A stretch of 64,000 bases of DNA. It comes from HK1 sp965220535. GTDB taxonomy: Bacteria; Pseudomonadota; Gammaproteobacteria; HK1. The stretch spans positions 2,604,001 to 2,668,000 of the forward strand of contig OZ244833.1 in NCBI GenBank assembly GCA_965220535.1, written 5' to 3'. Position 1 is the first letter of the stretch. Every line of letters starts with the position of its first letter. This document shows, one piece after another, positions 16,561 to 25,588 of the stretch. Below the pieces are notes generated by a model, which saw only the letters and a program-made list of their open reading frames with translations, did not search any database and was not told where the DNA came from. The translations under genes were made by a program, and so were the position numbers.

Positions 16561-17865
16561 ATGAAAAAGCACGACACTCCCATGTTGGATCAGCTGGAGC
16601 AAGGGCCTTGGCCGAGTTTCGTTTCCGGTATCAAACGCCTACGAGACGAGCACGAAGAGGGTCGGGTCAATGAAATGGCCAACGATCTATTGGGTCAGCT
16701 CGAGCATTCCTACGAGACCCGGCGCGGATATTGGAAAGGCGGAACGGTCAGCGTCTACGGCTACGGCGGGGGCATCATTCCCCGCTTTTCCGAAGTCGGC
16801 GATCAATACCCGAAATCGCGCGAATTCCACACCCTACGCGTGCAGCCTCCGGCGGGCAACTACTACTCCACCGATATTTTGCGCAAGCTCGCCGACTCGT
16901 GGGAGAAATGGGGTTCGGGGTTGGTGACCTTCCATGGCCAGACCGGCAATATCATGTTCATCGGTGCCGATACCAAAAACACCCAGCATTTTTTCGACGA
17001 GATCAACGATTACGGCTTCGACTTGGGAGGCGCCGGGCCCTGCGTGCGCACCGCGCAATCCTGCGTGGGATCGGCCCGCTGCGAACAATCCTGCTGCAAC
17101 GAGCACCGGATCCATCGCTCGTTGGTCAACAACTTCGTCGACGATGTTCACCGCCCGGCCCTGCCTTATAAATTCAAATTCAAGGTTTCCGGCTGCCCGA
17201 ACGATTGCATGAATTCGATCGAGCGGGCGGATTTCGCGGTGATCGGTACGTGGCGGGACGATATGAAGGTCGATCAGGACGAGGTGCGGGCCTATATCGA
17301 GCGCAAGGGGCGCAAATATCTCATCGACAACGTGATTACCCGTTGTCCGACCAACGCGCTGTCTTTGGGCGACGACGATAGCCTCGAAGTCGATAACCGC
17401 AACTGCGTGCGCTGTATGCATTGCCTGAACGTGATGCCCAAATGCCTTTCTCCGGGGGATGAAAAAGGGGTGTCCATTCTGATCGGCGGCAAGCGCACCC
17501 TCAAGATCGGGGATCTCTTCGGCACCGTGATCGTGCCCTTCATGAAACTCGAGACCAAAGAGGATTACGAGCGCATCGTTGAAATCGCGGAGGAGACGAT
17601 CGACTTCTTCGCCGAGAACGCCCTCGAGCACGAACGCACCGGAGAGATGATCGAGCGGATCGGTTTGGTCAACTTTCTCGAAGGGATCGGTTTGGAACCC
17701 GATCCCAATATGATCGCCCATCCGCGCGAGAGTTCCTATGTGCGCACCGATGATTGGGACGAAGAAGCGGCGAAGTGGTTCGAGCGCCGCCGACAGTCGA
17801 ACGCGAACGATGCGCCGCCCGCGAAGAGCGAGGAGGGATCCGAGCGTTCCGTGGCCCACGCTTGA
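16561..17865 (+). CDS. dsrA: Reverse dissimilatory sulfite reductase, alpha subunit
   Basis: A 434-residue DsrA. Cysteines at 161, 168, 174 and 178 in the CVRTAQSC...CEQSC region bind the sirohaem-coupled 4Fe-4S cluster, and a ferredoxin insert (NCVRCMHCLNVMPKC) carries the second cluster. With DsrB it forms the cytoplasmic alpha2beta2 enzyme that, in sulfur oxidisers, oxidises sulfane sulfur carried by DsrC toward sulfite. The start is preceded by AGGAGG 12 bases upstream, slightly far. It is the first gene of a cluster whose order, dsrABEFHCMKLJOPNR, matches that of phototrophic and chemotrophic sulfur oxidisers. Confidence 0.96.
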   Translation: MKKHDTPMLDQLEQGPWPSFVSGIKRLRDEHEEGRVNEMANDLLGQLEHSYETRRGYWKGGTVSVYGYGGGIIPRFSEVGDQYPKSREFHTLRVQPPAGNYYSTDILRKLADSWEKWGSGLVTFHGQTGNIMFIGADTKNTQHFFDEINDYGFDLGGAGPCVRTAQSCVGSARCEQSCCNEHRIHRSLVNNFVDDVHRPALPYKFKFKVSGCPNDCMNSIERADFAVIGTWRDDMKVDQDEVRAYIERKGRKYLIDNVITRCPTNALSLGDDDSLEVDNRNCVRCMHCLNVMPKCLSPGDEKGVSILIGGKRTLKIGDLFGTVIVPFMKLETKEDYERIVEIAEETIDFFAENALEHERTGEMIERIGLVNFLEGIGLEPDPNMIAHPRESSYVRTDDWDEEAAKWFERRRQSNANDAPPAKSEEGSERSVAHA

Positions 17866-17958
17866 TTTCTAGGTTCGAAGCACCGCTTAGCGATAACACA
17901 CGACAAAAAGGGCCGCCGAGTCGAGGGCCGAAAGAGAAAAAGAGGGGGATCGCCGACC

Positions 17959-19032
17959 ATGGCGCAAAAACATCGTATGCCGATCGAATCCGGTTGCCCC
18001 GACGGATTCCAGTACATGCACCCGACGATGGTGCGCAATTTCGGGCAGTGGAAATACCATACCCATCCGCGCCCCGGGGTGCTTTGTCATGTCGCCGATA
18101 GCGGCGACGAAATCTGGACGGTGCGCGTCGGCACCCAGCGGATTTTGGATGTTTTCACGCTGCGCAAACTTTGCGATATCGGCGACCGCCATGCCGATGG
18201 CCATGTCCGCTTCACCATCCGCAGCAATATCGAATATATGGTCGATCGGGAGGAAAAAGTCGCTCCCCTGATCGAGGCCTTGGAAGCCGAGGGCTTCGTC
18301 GTCGGCGGCACGCAAAATACCGTCGCTTTCATTTCCCATACCCAAGGCTGGCTCCACTGCGATATCCCGGGCACCGACGCCTCCGGTGTCGTCAAGGCGA
18401 TGATGGACGATCTGATCGACGAGTTTCGCAACGCCGAGATGCCCAATCGGGTCCATATCACCACCTCCTGCTGCCAGATCAACTGCGGCGGTCAGGGGGA
18501 TATCGCGATCAATATCCAGCATACGAAGCCGCCGAAGATCAACCATGATTTGGTGGCGAATATCTGCGAGCGCCCCTCGGTGGTGGCGCGCTGTCCGGTT
18601 GCCGCCATTCGTCCGGCGATGGTCAACGGCAAGCCCTCGCTGGAGGTCGACGAGAAAAAATGCATCTGTTGCGGCGCGTGCTATCCGCCGTGCACCCCGA
18701 TGCAGATCAACGATCCCGAGCATTCGAAACTCGCGATATGGGTGGGGGGCAATCATTCCAACGCCCGCAGCAAACCCTCGTTCCAAAAATTGGTGGCCGC
18801 GGGAATTCCGAACAATCCCCCGAGATGGCCGGAGGCGACGGCGGTCGTCAAGCGCATCTTGCGCTCCTACAAAGAGGACGCTCGCGATTGGGAGCGCATC
18901 AACGATTGGATCGATCGCGTCGGCTGGCCGCGTTTTTTCGAGTTGACCGAACTGCCGTTCACGAAATTCCATATCGACAACTGGCGGGGCTCGCGCAAAA
19001 GCCTCAACGCCTCGACTTATATGAGATTTTGA
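17959..19032 (+). CDS. dsrB: Reverse dissimilatory sulfite reductase, beta subunit
   Basis: A 357-residue DsrB. TTSCCQINCGGQGD (Cys171, Cys172, Cys176) supplies ligands to the catalytic sirohaem-4Fe-4S centre, and CICCGACYPPC is the ferredoxin-domain cluster site. It pairs with DsrA, 93 bases upstream. Length and motifs are standard. A four-copy 18-bp repeat starts in its final codons and runs into the gap before dsrE. Confidence 0.96.
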   Translation: MAQKHRMPIESGCPDGFQYMHPTMVRNFGQWKYHTHPRPGVLCHVADSGDEIWTVRVGTQRILDVFTLRKLCDIGDRHADGHVRFTIRSNIEYMVDREEKVAPLIEALEAEGFVVGGTQNTVAFISHTQGWLHCDIPGTDASGVVKAMMDDLIDEFRNAEMPNRVHITTSCCQINCGGQGDIAINIQHTKPPKINHDLVANICERPSVVARCPVAAIRPAMVNGKPSLEVDEKKCICCGACYPPCTPMQINDPEHSKLAIWVGGNHSNARSKPSFQKLVAAGIPNNPPRWPEATAVVKRILRSYKEDARDWERINDWIDRVGWPRFFELTELPFTKFHIDNWRGSRKSLNASTYMRF

Positions 19033-19095
19033 AAACTCGATAGATTTTGAAGGCTCGTGAGACTTCGAAGGATCGAGAGATTTCGAAGACTCGTC
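19024..19095 (+). repeat. Four 18-bp tandem repeats starting inside the end of dsrB
   Basis: Units begin at 19024, 19042, 19060 and 19078 with AGATTTTGA / AGACTTCGA / AGATTTCGA. The first unit contains the last dsrB codons and its TGA stop, so the array looks like an expansion of the gene's own 3' end. It ends about 30 bases before dsrE. Confidence 0.8.
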
Positions 19096-19126
19096 GACAG
19101 CGCGGATGCCAAGGATGTCAAGGAAG

Positions 19127-19519
19127 ATGAAGATCGGATTGCTGGTCAACGAGGGTCCCTATCAGCATCAAGCGGCCGATAGCGCCTATCGCTTCGCCTG
19201 CGCCGCGCTGGCCAAGGGCCACGAGGTCTTTCGCGTGTTCTTCTATCACGACGGAGTCAATAACGGCACCCGCTTGATGACCCCGCCACAAGACGATCGG
19301 CATATCTCGCACCGGTGGAGCGTCCTCGCCGAAACCCACGGGGTGGATCTCGTGCTGTGCGTGGCGGCGGCGCAAAGACGCGGCATTTGCGATCCCGACG
19401 AGGCGAAAAGAAACTCCAAGGACGCCGACAATATCGCCCCGGGATTTCGGATTTCCGGGCTCGGTCAGTTGGTGGAAGCGGCGATCGAATGCGATCGGCT
19501 GGTGACCTTCGGCGATTGA
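19127..19519 (+). CDS. dsrE: Sulfur-trafficking protein DsrE
   Basis: A 130-residue DsrE. The conserved sulfur-carrying cysteine is Cys78 (VDLVLCVAAAQRRGI), the same position as the active cysteine described for Allochromatium DsrE. With DsrF and DsrH it forms the cytoplasmic alpha2beta2gamma2 hexamer that accepts sulfur from TusA and passes it to DsrC. Its presence marks the oxidative type of Dsr system. The start at MKIGLLVNEG (19127) gives the family length; an ATG seven codons upstream lacks support. Confidence 0.94.
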   Translation: MKIGLLVNEGPYQHQAADSAYRFACAALAKGHEVFRVFFYHDGVNNGTRLMTPPQDDRHISHRWSVLAETHGVDLVLCVAAAQRRGICDPDEAKRNSKDADNIAPGFRISGLGQLVEAAIECDRLVTFGD

Positions 19520-19558
19520 TATCGAGATCGATTACGACCAAGGACGAGACCTTCGGCG

Positions 19559-19969
19559 ATGCCCGGACAAAGCAAAAAAATCATGTACCTCCACCGGCGT
19601 GCGCCTTACGGGACGATTTACGCGCAGGAGGGTTTGGAGGTGGTGCTGATCGGGGCGGCTTTCGATCAGGATGTATGCATGGCGTTTGTCGACGACGGGG
19701 TCTATCAGCTCAAGGCGGGTCAAGATACCGCCGCCGTCGAGATGAAGAACTTCTCGCCCGCTTGGCGGGCGTTGGGCGATTACGACGTCACCCGGCTTTA
19801 TGTCGAGCGCGAGTCTTTGGAGGAGCGAGGCCTTCGCGAGGAGGATCTGATGCCGCTTCGCTACGAGGACGAAAACGACGATTGGGCGGAAAAATCATCC
19901 ATCCGGATCGTGGACCGGCAAGAAATCGGACGTTTGATCGACGCTCAGGACGTCGTCTTCAATTTCTAG
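19559..19969 (+). CDS. dsrF: DsrEFH complex subunit DsrF
   Basis: A 136-residue protein with the standard DsrF length and fold pattern: an N-terminal KKIMYLHRRAPYGTIYAQEG strand-helix, then VLIGAAFDQDVCMAFVDDGVYQL. It has a structural role in the DsrEFH hexamer; the essential cysteine is in DsrE. It starts 40 bases after dsrE and is followed 70 bases later by dsrH. Confidence 0.94.
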   Translation: MPGQSKKIMYLHRRAPYGTIYAQEGLEVVLIGAAFDQDVCMAFVDDGVYQLKAGQDTAAVEMKNFSPAWRALGDYDVTRLYVERESLEERGLREEDLMPLRYEDENDDWAEKSSIRIVDRQEIGRLIDAQDVVFNF

Positions 19970-20039
19970 CCCTCGAATCCCTTCCGCTCGCCCCCGCTCA
20001 CCCATCGCCGCTTGCCGCAAGAAAACGAGAAGACCTCAG

Positions 20040-20348
20040 ATGCCCCTTTTGCATACCGTCAACAAATCGCCCTTCGAGAAGAACGCTCTCGAAAGTTGCT
20101 TGGCTCATGCGCTCGCCGGCAGCACGCTGCTGCTGATCGAAGACGGCGTCTATGCGGCGATGCGCGCGACCGCGTTCGAATCGCGCATTCGCGAGGCGAT
20201 GGCGCACATGCGCGTTCATGTTCTTGCAAACGATTGCCGGGCGCGCGGGATATCCGCGCAGGCGTTGATCGAGGGGGTGGGCGAGGTGGACGATGCCGGC
20301 TTTGTCGACTTGGTCGTGGAGCACGATAATGTACAGGCTTGGCTTTAG
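20040..20348 (+). CDS. dsrH: DsrEFH complex subunit DsrH
   Basis: A 102-residue TusB-like protein. Cys20 (NALESCLAHA) occupies the conserved DsrH cysteine position, and LLLIEDGVYAAM is the family core. It completes the DsrEFH sulfurtransferase hexamer. A gap of about 180 bases with short repeats follows before dsrC. Confidence 0.94.
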   Translation: MPLLHTVNKSPFEKNALESCLAHALAGSTLLLIEDGVYAAMRATAFESRIREAMAHMRVHVLANDCRARGISAQALIEGVGEVDDAGFVDLVVEHDNVQAWL

Positions 20349-20468
20349 GCATCGCGGCGGATCGAGTCCGACGGGAGCGTCGATCCGGTTTTCGATCAGA
20401 GCGTCGATAAGAGCGTCGATCGACATCCCCCTTCGCTAGGCCGAGGACGAGCCGTCCGCGGCGATACT

Positions 20469-20520
20469 CGACCGCCGATTTCGACCGCCGATTTCAACCA
20501 CGGATTTCAACCACGAAGGA
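20469..20520 (+). repeat. Four 13-bp tandem repeats before dsrC
   Basis: CGACCGCCGATTT occurs twice and is followed by CAACCACGGATTT and CAACCACGAAGGA. The last unit contributes to the AAGGAGAG ribosome-binding site of dsrC. A separate GAGCGTCGAT motif recurs three times between 20374 and 20421. Confidence 0.8.
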
Positions 20521-20531
20521 GAGCGACGATC

Positions 20532-20864
20532 ATGGCATTGGAAGTCAACGGCAAGACCTTCGAGACCGACGAAGAGGGCTATCTTTCGAATCTCGGCGAC
20601 TGGGGCCCGGAAGTGGCGCAGGCGATGGCCGATGCCGACGAATGCGAGCTGACGGACAATCACTGGGAGGTGATCAACTTCCTGCGCGAATACTACGAGG
20701 AATATCAAATAGCGCCGGCGGTGCGGGTGCTCACCAAGGCGATCGGAAAAAAACTCGGTCAGGACAAGGGGAATAGCCGCTATCTCTATCAGCTATACCC
20801 TTACGGCCCGGCCAAACAGGCTTGTCGTTATGCCGGATTGCCCAAGCCCACGGGTTGCGTTTGA
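20532..20864 (+). CDS. dsrC: Sulfur carrier protein DsrC
   Basis: A 110-residue DsrC with both conserved C-terminal cysteines: Cys98 and Cys109 in CRYAGLPKPTGCV, on the swinging arm. DsrC receives sulfur from DsrEFH, presents the persulfide to DsrAB, and its trisulfide or disulfide form is processed by the membrane complex DsrMKJOP. GNSRYLYQLYPYGPAKQACR is the family signature. It has its own strong AAGGAG ribosome-binding site and long flanking gaps, consistent with the separate, high expression of dsrC known in other organisms. Confidence 0.96.
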   Translation: MALEVNGKTFETDEEGYLSNLGDWGPEVAQAMADADECELTDNHWEVINFLREYYEEYQIAPAVRVLTKAIGKKLGQDKGNSRYLYQLYPYGPAKQACRYAGLPKPTGCV

Positions 20865-21195
20865 AAAACGGACGCCGATTCCTCGTGATCGATCCTCGTT
20901 TTCCCCGGCCCTCGTCGCTCCCGAGATCGACAGTCTCGGGACGACATCCCCTCGGAGCGCTCCCTTCGGGCTTCGGCATCGCAACCGGCATCGCAACGGC
21001 GCTGCTGCGGGCCGGTGCGAGGGATATCGACGCCAACGCCCGGGCCTTGGCGCCGGCCTTCGCATCGATAACCGGCCGCCGCCGGTCGGCGAAGGCCGGA
21101 TCGCGAGCCTTCGAGAATATTCGATGTCGCGGCGATAACGAAGGGGATGGCCCGCCGATCCCGATGCGGGTTTCCTAAACGATCGCCGGTATCCG
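20865..21195. other. Gap between dsrC and dsrM with a hairpin
   Basis: About 330 bases without a supported gene. A perfect 8-bp inverted repeat, TCCCGAGA...TCTCGGGA (20919-20941, 7-base loop), stands 55 bases after dsrC. It lacks a T-run, so it may be an mRNA-stabilising or processing hairpin rather than a terminator. Confidence 0.45.
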
Positions 21196-21960
21196 ATGTC
21201 CGCCCTCTCCTTCGCCCTCGCCCTCGCTTTTTATATTGCGACCCTGATTTCGGTGGTGGGCGTGGCGGGCAAGATACTGCAATACGCTCGCACGCCGGTG
21301 CCGCTGAAGATTCCGACCACTCCGGCTCCTATCACCCGCTCCGGCGCCCTTATTCGTCTCGCCCGCGAAGTCTTCTATTTCGAAAGCCTGTTCAAAGCCT
21401 CGAAATGGACTTGGCTTTTCGGGTGGGTTTTCCATGCCGCCTTGGTCGTCGTTCTCCTCGGGCATCTTCGCTATTTCACCGAGCCTTCGTGGTGGCCTGC
21501 GGCCCTGGTGCAAGGGATCGCGCTTTGGGTCGGTTTGGCGATGCTCGCCGGGCTCGGCGGATTATGGGCGCGGCGTATTTTCGTGGATCGGGTGCGTTAT
21601 ATCTCGGCGCCCTCGGACCATTTGATGCTCGCGCTGTTGACGGTCATCGCCGGCAGCGGCGTGCTGATGCGTTGGTCTTGGCCCGCCGATATCGTCGAAC
21701 TCAAGATTTTCACCTTGGGGCTCGTTCGCTTCGATTGGCAGCCCTTCCCCGACGATGCGATCCTCTCGCTGCATGTGGTGTCGGCGCTGGCGCTGATGGC
21801 GGTCTTTCCTTTCAGCAAGCTTTTGCATGCCCCCGGGCTCTTTTTCAGCCCCACCCGCAACCAAGCCGACGATCCGCGCGAACGCCGCCATCCGGCCCCT
21901 CGGGCGCCAACGGAGGCCGAAGCGGCGAGCCCTTCGCCGCCGGCTGCGGGGGCTTCATGA
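21196..21960 (+). CDS. dsrM: DsrMKJOP complex, cytochrome b subunit DsrM
   Basis: A 254-residue NarI-like membrane protein with about five to six hydrophobic helices and spaced histidines (for example GWVFHAALVVVLLGHLRYF and LSLHVVSALALMAVFPFSKLLH) that would ligate two b haems. It is a subunit of the inner-membrane DsrMKJOP complex and passes electrons between DsrK and the quinone pool. The C-terminal tail is Pro/Ala-rich. Its stop overlaps the dsrK start by four bases (ATGA). Confidence 0.93.
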   Translation: MSALSFALALAFYIATLISVVGVAGKILQYARTPVPLKIPTTPAPITRSGALIRLAREVFYFESLFKASKWTWLFGWVFHAALVVVLLGHLRYFTEPSWWPAALVQGIALWVGLAMLAGLGGLWARRIFVDRVRYISAPSDHLMLALLTVIAGSGVLMRWSWPADIVELKIFTLGLVRFDWQPFPDDAILSLHVVSALALMAVFPFSKLLHAPGLFFSPTRNQADDPRERRHPAPRAPTEAEAASPSPPAAGAS

Positions 21961-23453
21961 GCAAGGAAGAGAAATTCGACGTACCCTCGATCCCTTCGTC
22001 GCCTCGAATTCCGGCGGTCGTCGAGGGGGCGATGAGCCATAGCCGTCCTTTCCCCGCCGAGCCCGAACACCAACGGGCGCTCGGCTTCCCCGGCGAGCTG
22101 GTCGAGGATTGGCACGATCGGGCCATCGACAAGATGGGCGAACTGCTGCAGCGCAATCGCGGCTTTCGCGTCTTTCTCGATGCTTGCGTCAAATGCGGGG
22201 CGTGTACCGATAAATGCCATTATTTTCTCGGCACCGGCGATCCGAAAAACATGCCGGTCGGGCGCCAAGATCTTCTGCGCAAGGTCTATCGGCGTCATTT
22301 CACCTTGGCCGGAAGACTCTTTCCGAAACTGGTCGGGGCCGCCGACTTGAGCGAGGAGATGCTGGAGGATTGGTATCGATATTTTCACCAATGCTCCCAA
22401 TGTCGGCGTTGTTCGGTGTTTTGTCCCTACGGCATCGATACCGCGGAGATTTCGATGGCCGGGCGCGAGATCCTCGCAAGCGTCGGTTTGGGTCAGAAAT
22501 ACAGCAACGAAATCATCGGCAAGGTGCATCGGATCGGGAATAACTTGGGCCTTCCGCAGCCGGCGCTCGCCCATACCCTCGAAGGCCTCGAGGAGGATAT
22601 CGAAGAAGAGACGCAGGTCGCGGTACGACTGCCTCTCGATCAAGCCGATTCCGATATTTTGTTGGTGACGCCCTCGGCGGATTTCTTTGCCGAACCCCAC
22701 GTAGACGGCCTGATCGGCTACGCCAAGGTCTTCCATCAAGCGGGGCTTCGATGGACGTTGAGCACCAAGGCCTCCGAAGCCGCCAACTTCGGCCTGTTCA
22801 TCGGCAACTACGACAATATGCGCAAGGTCGCGTTGCGTATCCGCGAGGCGGCATTGGAGCTCGGGGCGCGTCGGATCGTCTTCGGGGAGTGCGGCCATGC
22901 TTGGCGGGTTGCTTACAACTTCCTCGACACCCTCGCCGGACCCTTGGATTTCCTCGATCCGAAGTACCCGGCACCGCAGCATATCGTCGAAGTGACCCAC
23001 GATTTGATTTCCCGCGGCGCCCTGCGGCTCGATCCCTCGGCCAACGACGAGCGGCGGGTCACTTTCCATGATTCGTGCAATATCGCGCGGGCCTCGAGGA
23101 TGGGCAAGATGGCGGGCGGTCAGTTCGCTTTGCCGCGGGAGATATTGAAGTCGGTTTGCAATCATGTTTTCGAGATGGACCCCGACGCCACCGGCGAGCG
23201 GACATTTTGCTGCGGCGGCGGGGGCGGGTTGTTGACCGACGATCTCGTCGAGTTGCGGGTCAAGGGCTCCTTGCCTCGCATGCAGGCCTTCAAGGAAATC
23301 GTCGAGCGGCATCGCGTTTCCCATCTCGTGGCGATCTGCGCGATTTGCAAAAGCCAGTTCTCGAAAGTTCTGCCCTATTACGGCTTCACGATGGATCAGG
23401 TTTTGAGCCTCCATCAGTTGGTCGGCGATGCGATCGTATTGGGTGATTCTTGA
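21957..23453 (+). CDS. dsrK: DsrMKJOP complex, iron-sulfur subunit DsrK
   Basis: A 498-residue HdrD-like cytoplasmic subunit. Two 4Fe-4S ferredoxin-like sites (CVKCGACTDKC and CSQCRRCSVFC) are followed by two CCG-type cysteine domains (HDSCN and CCGGGGGLL), which carry the noncubane cluster that acts on the DsrC disulfide or trisulfide. It is the proposed contact point between DsrC and the membrane complex. The ATG at 21957 overlaps the dsrM stop, so the two subunits are translationally coupled. Confidence 0.95.
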   Translation: MSKEEKFDVPSIPSSPRIPAVVEGAMSHSRPFPAEPEHQRALGFPGELVEDWHDRAIDKMGELLQRNRGFRVFLDACVKCGACTDKCHYFLGTGDPKNMPVGRQDLLRKVYRRHFTLAGRLFPKLVGAADLSEEMLEDWYRYFHQCSQCRRCSVFCPYGIDTAEISMAGREILASVGLGQKYSNEIIGKVHRIGNNLGLPQPALAHTLEGLEEDIEEETQVAVRLPLDQADSDILLVTPSADFFAEPHVDGLIGYAKVFHQAGLRWTLSTKASEAANFGLFIGNYDNMRKVALRIREAALELGARRIVFGECGHAWRVAYNFLDTLAGPLDFLDPKYPAPQHIVEVTHDLISRGALRLDPSANDERRVTFHDSCNIARASRMGKMAGGQFALPREILKSVCNHVFEMDPDATGERTFCCGGGGGLLTDDLVELRVKGSLPRMQAFKEIVERHRVSHLVAICAICKSQFSKVLPYYGFTMDQVLSLHQLVGDAIVLGDS

Positions 23454-23501
23454 GATGCTTTGTCGCTCATGTTGTCGCTCGTCGCCGCGTGATCGGCGAT
23501 C

Positions 23502-23537
23502 CGTCGAGGATCTCATCGAGGATCCCGTCGAGGATCT
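23502..23537 (+). repeat. Three 12-bp tandem repeats before dsrL
   Basis: CGTCGAGGATCT, CATCGAGGATCC and CGTCGAGGATCT lie in the 150-base gap between dsrK and dsrL. Confidence 0.75.
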
Positions 23538-23602
23538 GTCCTCGAAACCGTCGATCTTCGAACCATCGAACCTGACAACCTGACATAAGAGATCGAAAAA
23601 AG

Positions 23603-25558
23603 ATGGCCACACCCTGGAGCAAGACCTATCGCGCCGAGAATCACACCTTTCGCAAATTCAAAGAGGGCGAGAATCGATGGTCGCATTGGGAGGCGCATAT
23701 ATTCGATGCCGACCACTCCCATAAATGCCCGACGTATGTGCAGCGCACGCCGCCGTGCCAAGGCAGCTGTCCATCGGGCGAGGATATCAGGGGATGGTTG
23801 CAGATCGTGCGGGGCTTGGAGAAACCGCCGGAGGGGATGAGCTGGCAGGAATACGCCTTCCACCGGCTCAGCGATGCCAATCCCTTTCCATCGCAGATGG
23901 GACGGGTTTGTCCCGCGCCCTGCGAGGACGGCTGCAATCGCAACGAGGTGGAGGATTTCGTCGGCATCAACGCGGTGGAGCAATTCATCGGCGATACCGC
24001 GATCGCCTGCGATTATGCCTTTCCGCCGCCGCCGGCCGAAAGCGGAAAACGCATCGCGATCATCGGCGGCGGCCCGGCGGGAATGACCGCCGCCTATCAG
24101 CTGCGTCGCCGCGGGCATCGGTGCACGATCCACGACGATCACGAAGCCTTGGGCGGCATGATGCGCTATGGCATCCCCGGTTATCGCACCCCCCGCCGGA
24201 TGCTGGATCACGAGATCGATCGCATCCTCGCCCTCGGCGGGATCGAGACCAGGCTCGAAGTTCGGGTGGGGCGCGATATGAGCGTCGAGGATCTCGAGCG
24301 CGAATACGACGCCGTGCTATGGACGATCGGCTGCCAAAGCGGTCGGCCCTTGCCGGTACCCGGCGGCGACGCCCCCAATTGCGTCAGCGGCGTGAAGTTC
24401 TTGGAGGCCTTCAACGACGGGCGGCTCAAAGTCACGGCGGAGAAGGTGGTATGCATCGGCGGCGGCGATACGTCGATCGATGTCGTCTCCGTCGCCCGAC
24501 GTTTGGGTCGTATCAAACGCATCAATCCGAAAGATCGGCCGGAGATGGCGGTGCACGGCTTCGTCGCCCACGACGCCGCGATGGCCGCGATCCGCACCGG
24601 CGCCGAGGTCACCTTGACCTCCTTGTTGGGGCGTCGGGAGATGACCGCGGCGGAACACGAAGTCGCGGATGCGGTGCAAGAGGGGGTGAGCATTTTCAAC
24701 GGGGTGATGCCGCTGCGGGTGATCGTGGGCGAGGACGGGAGGGCCTGCGGCATCGAGATGGCCGAATGCGATCTGGTCGATGGCCGTCCGGTGATGCGCG
24801 AGGGGACGGAATTCCAACTCGAGGCGGATTTGGTGGTCAGCGCGATCGGCCAAGGCGGCAATCTCGAGGGTTTGGAGGAATTCGATAACGGCCGCGGCCT
24901 CATCGATGCCGATGCCTTCTATCGCGTGCCCGAGCGCGAGGGGCATTTCGTGGCCGGCGATATCATTCGTCCCCATCTGTTGACCACCGCGATCGGCCAG
25001 GCTTCGGTGGCGGCGAGTTGTATCGACCGTTATCTTTCCGGGGCCGATCAGAAAAAGCGGCCGCGGGTGGACGTACACCATTTCGACTTGCTGGAAAAGT
25101 TGCGCGAGCAGCATCTCGAGCCCGACGAATACGATCGCCGTCAGGAATGGGGGACTTGTTTTTCGAACTATGCGGTCCATAACTACGAGGATCGATCCGC
25201 CCATGAAATCGTTCCCGCCGAGGAACTTTTTCTCGGGCATTTCGCCTATACCCCCCGCCATCGACGCAAGGAGCGGGTTCCCGCCGGAGACGCGGTGCTC
25301 GGTCATTTCGAAGAGCGCATCGTCCCTTTGGACGACGAGCAGGCGGTGGCCGAAGCGGCTCGCTGCATGAGCTGCGGGCTTTGCTTCGAATGCGATAACT
25401 GCGTCATCTACTGCCCCCAGGATGCGGTTTTTCGGGTCAAGAAAAATCAGGGAACCACCGGGCGCTATGTCGATACCGACTACGGCCGATGTATCGGTTG
25501 CCATATCTGCGCCGATGTCTGTCCGAGCGGTTATATCGATATGGGGATGGGCGAGTAG
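23603..25558 (+). CDS. dsrL: NAD(P)H:acceptor oxidoreductase DsrL
   Basis: A 651-residue iron-sulfur flavoprotein of the glutamate-synthase small-subunit type. N-terminal cysteines (CPSGEDI, CPAPCEDGCNRN) bind a 4Fe-4S cluster, GGGPAGMTAAYQL binds FAD, GGGDTSIDVVSVARR binds the second nucleotide, and the C-terminal ferredoxin domain has two sites (CMSCGLCFECDNC and CIGCHICADVC). In sulfur oxidisers DsrL takes electrons released by DsrAB to NAD(P)+, and it is essential for the oxidative direction. Length and domain order match the oxidative DsrL type. Confidence 0.94.
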   Translation: MATPWSKTYRAENHTFRKFKEGENRWSHWEAHIFDADHSHKCPTYVQRTPPCQGSCPSGEDIRGWLQIVRGLEKPPEGMSWQEYAFHRLSDANPFPSQMGRVCPAPCEDGCNRNEVEDFVGINAVEQFIGDTAIACDYAFPPPPAESGKRIAIIGGGPAGMTAAYQLRRRGHRCTIHDDHEALGGMMRYGIPGYRTPRRMLDHEIDRILALGGIETRLEVRVGRDMSVEDLEREYDAVLWTIGCQSGRPLPVPGGDAPNCVSGVKFLEAFNDGRLKVTAEKVVCIGGGDTSIDVVSVARRLGRIKRINPKDRPEMAVHGFVAHDAAMAAIRTGAEVTLTSLLGRREMTAAEHEVADAVQEGVSIFNGVMPLRVIVGEDGRACGIEMAECDLVDGRPVMREGTEFQLEADLVVSAIGQGGNLEGLEEFDNGRGLIDADAFYRVPEREGHFVAGDIIRPHLLTTAIGQASVAASCIDRYLSGADQKKRPRVDVHHFDLLEKLREQHLEPDEYDRRQEWGTCFSNYAVHNYEDRSAHEIVPAEELFLGHFAYTPRHRRKERVPAGDAVLGHFEERIVPLDDEQAVAEAARCMSCGLCFECDNCVIYCPQDAVFRVKKNQGTTGRYVDTDYGRCIGCHICADVCPSGYIDMGMGE

Positions 25559-25588
25559 TCGGCGCCCGAGCCTCGAGTCCTGCGCGCG

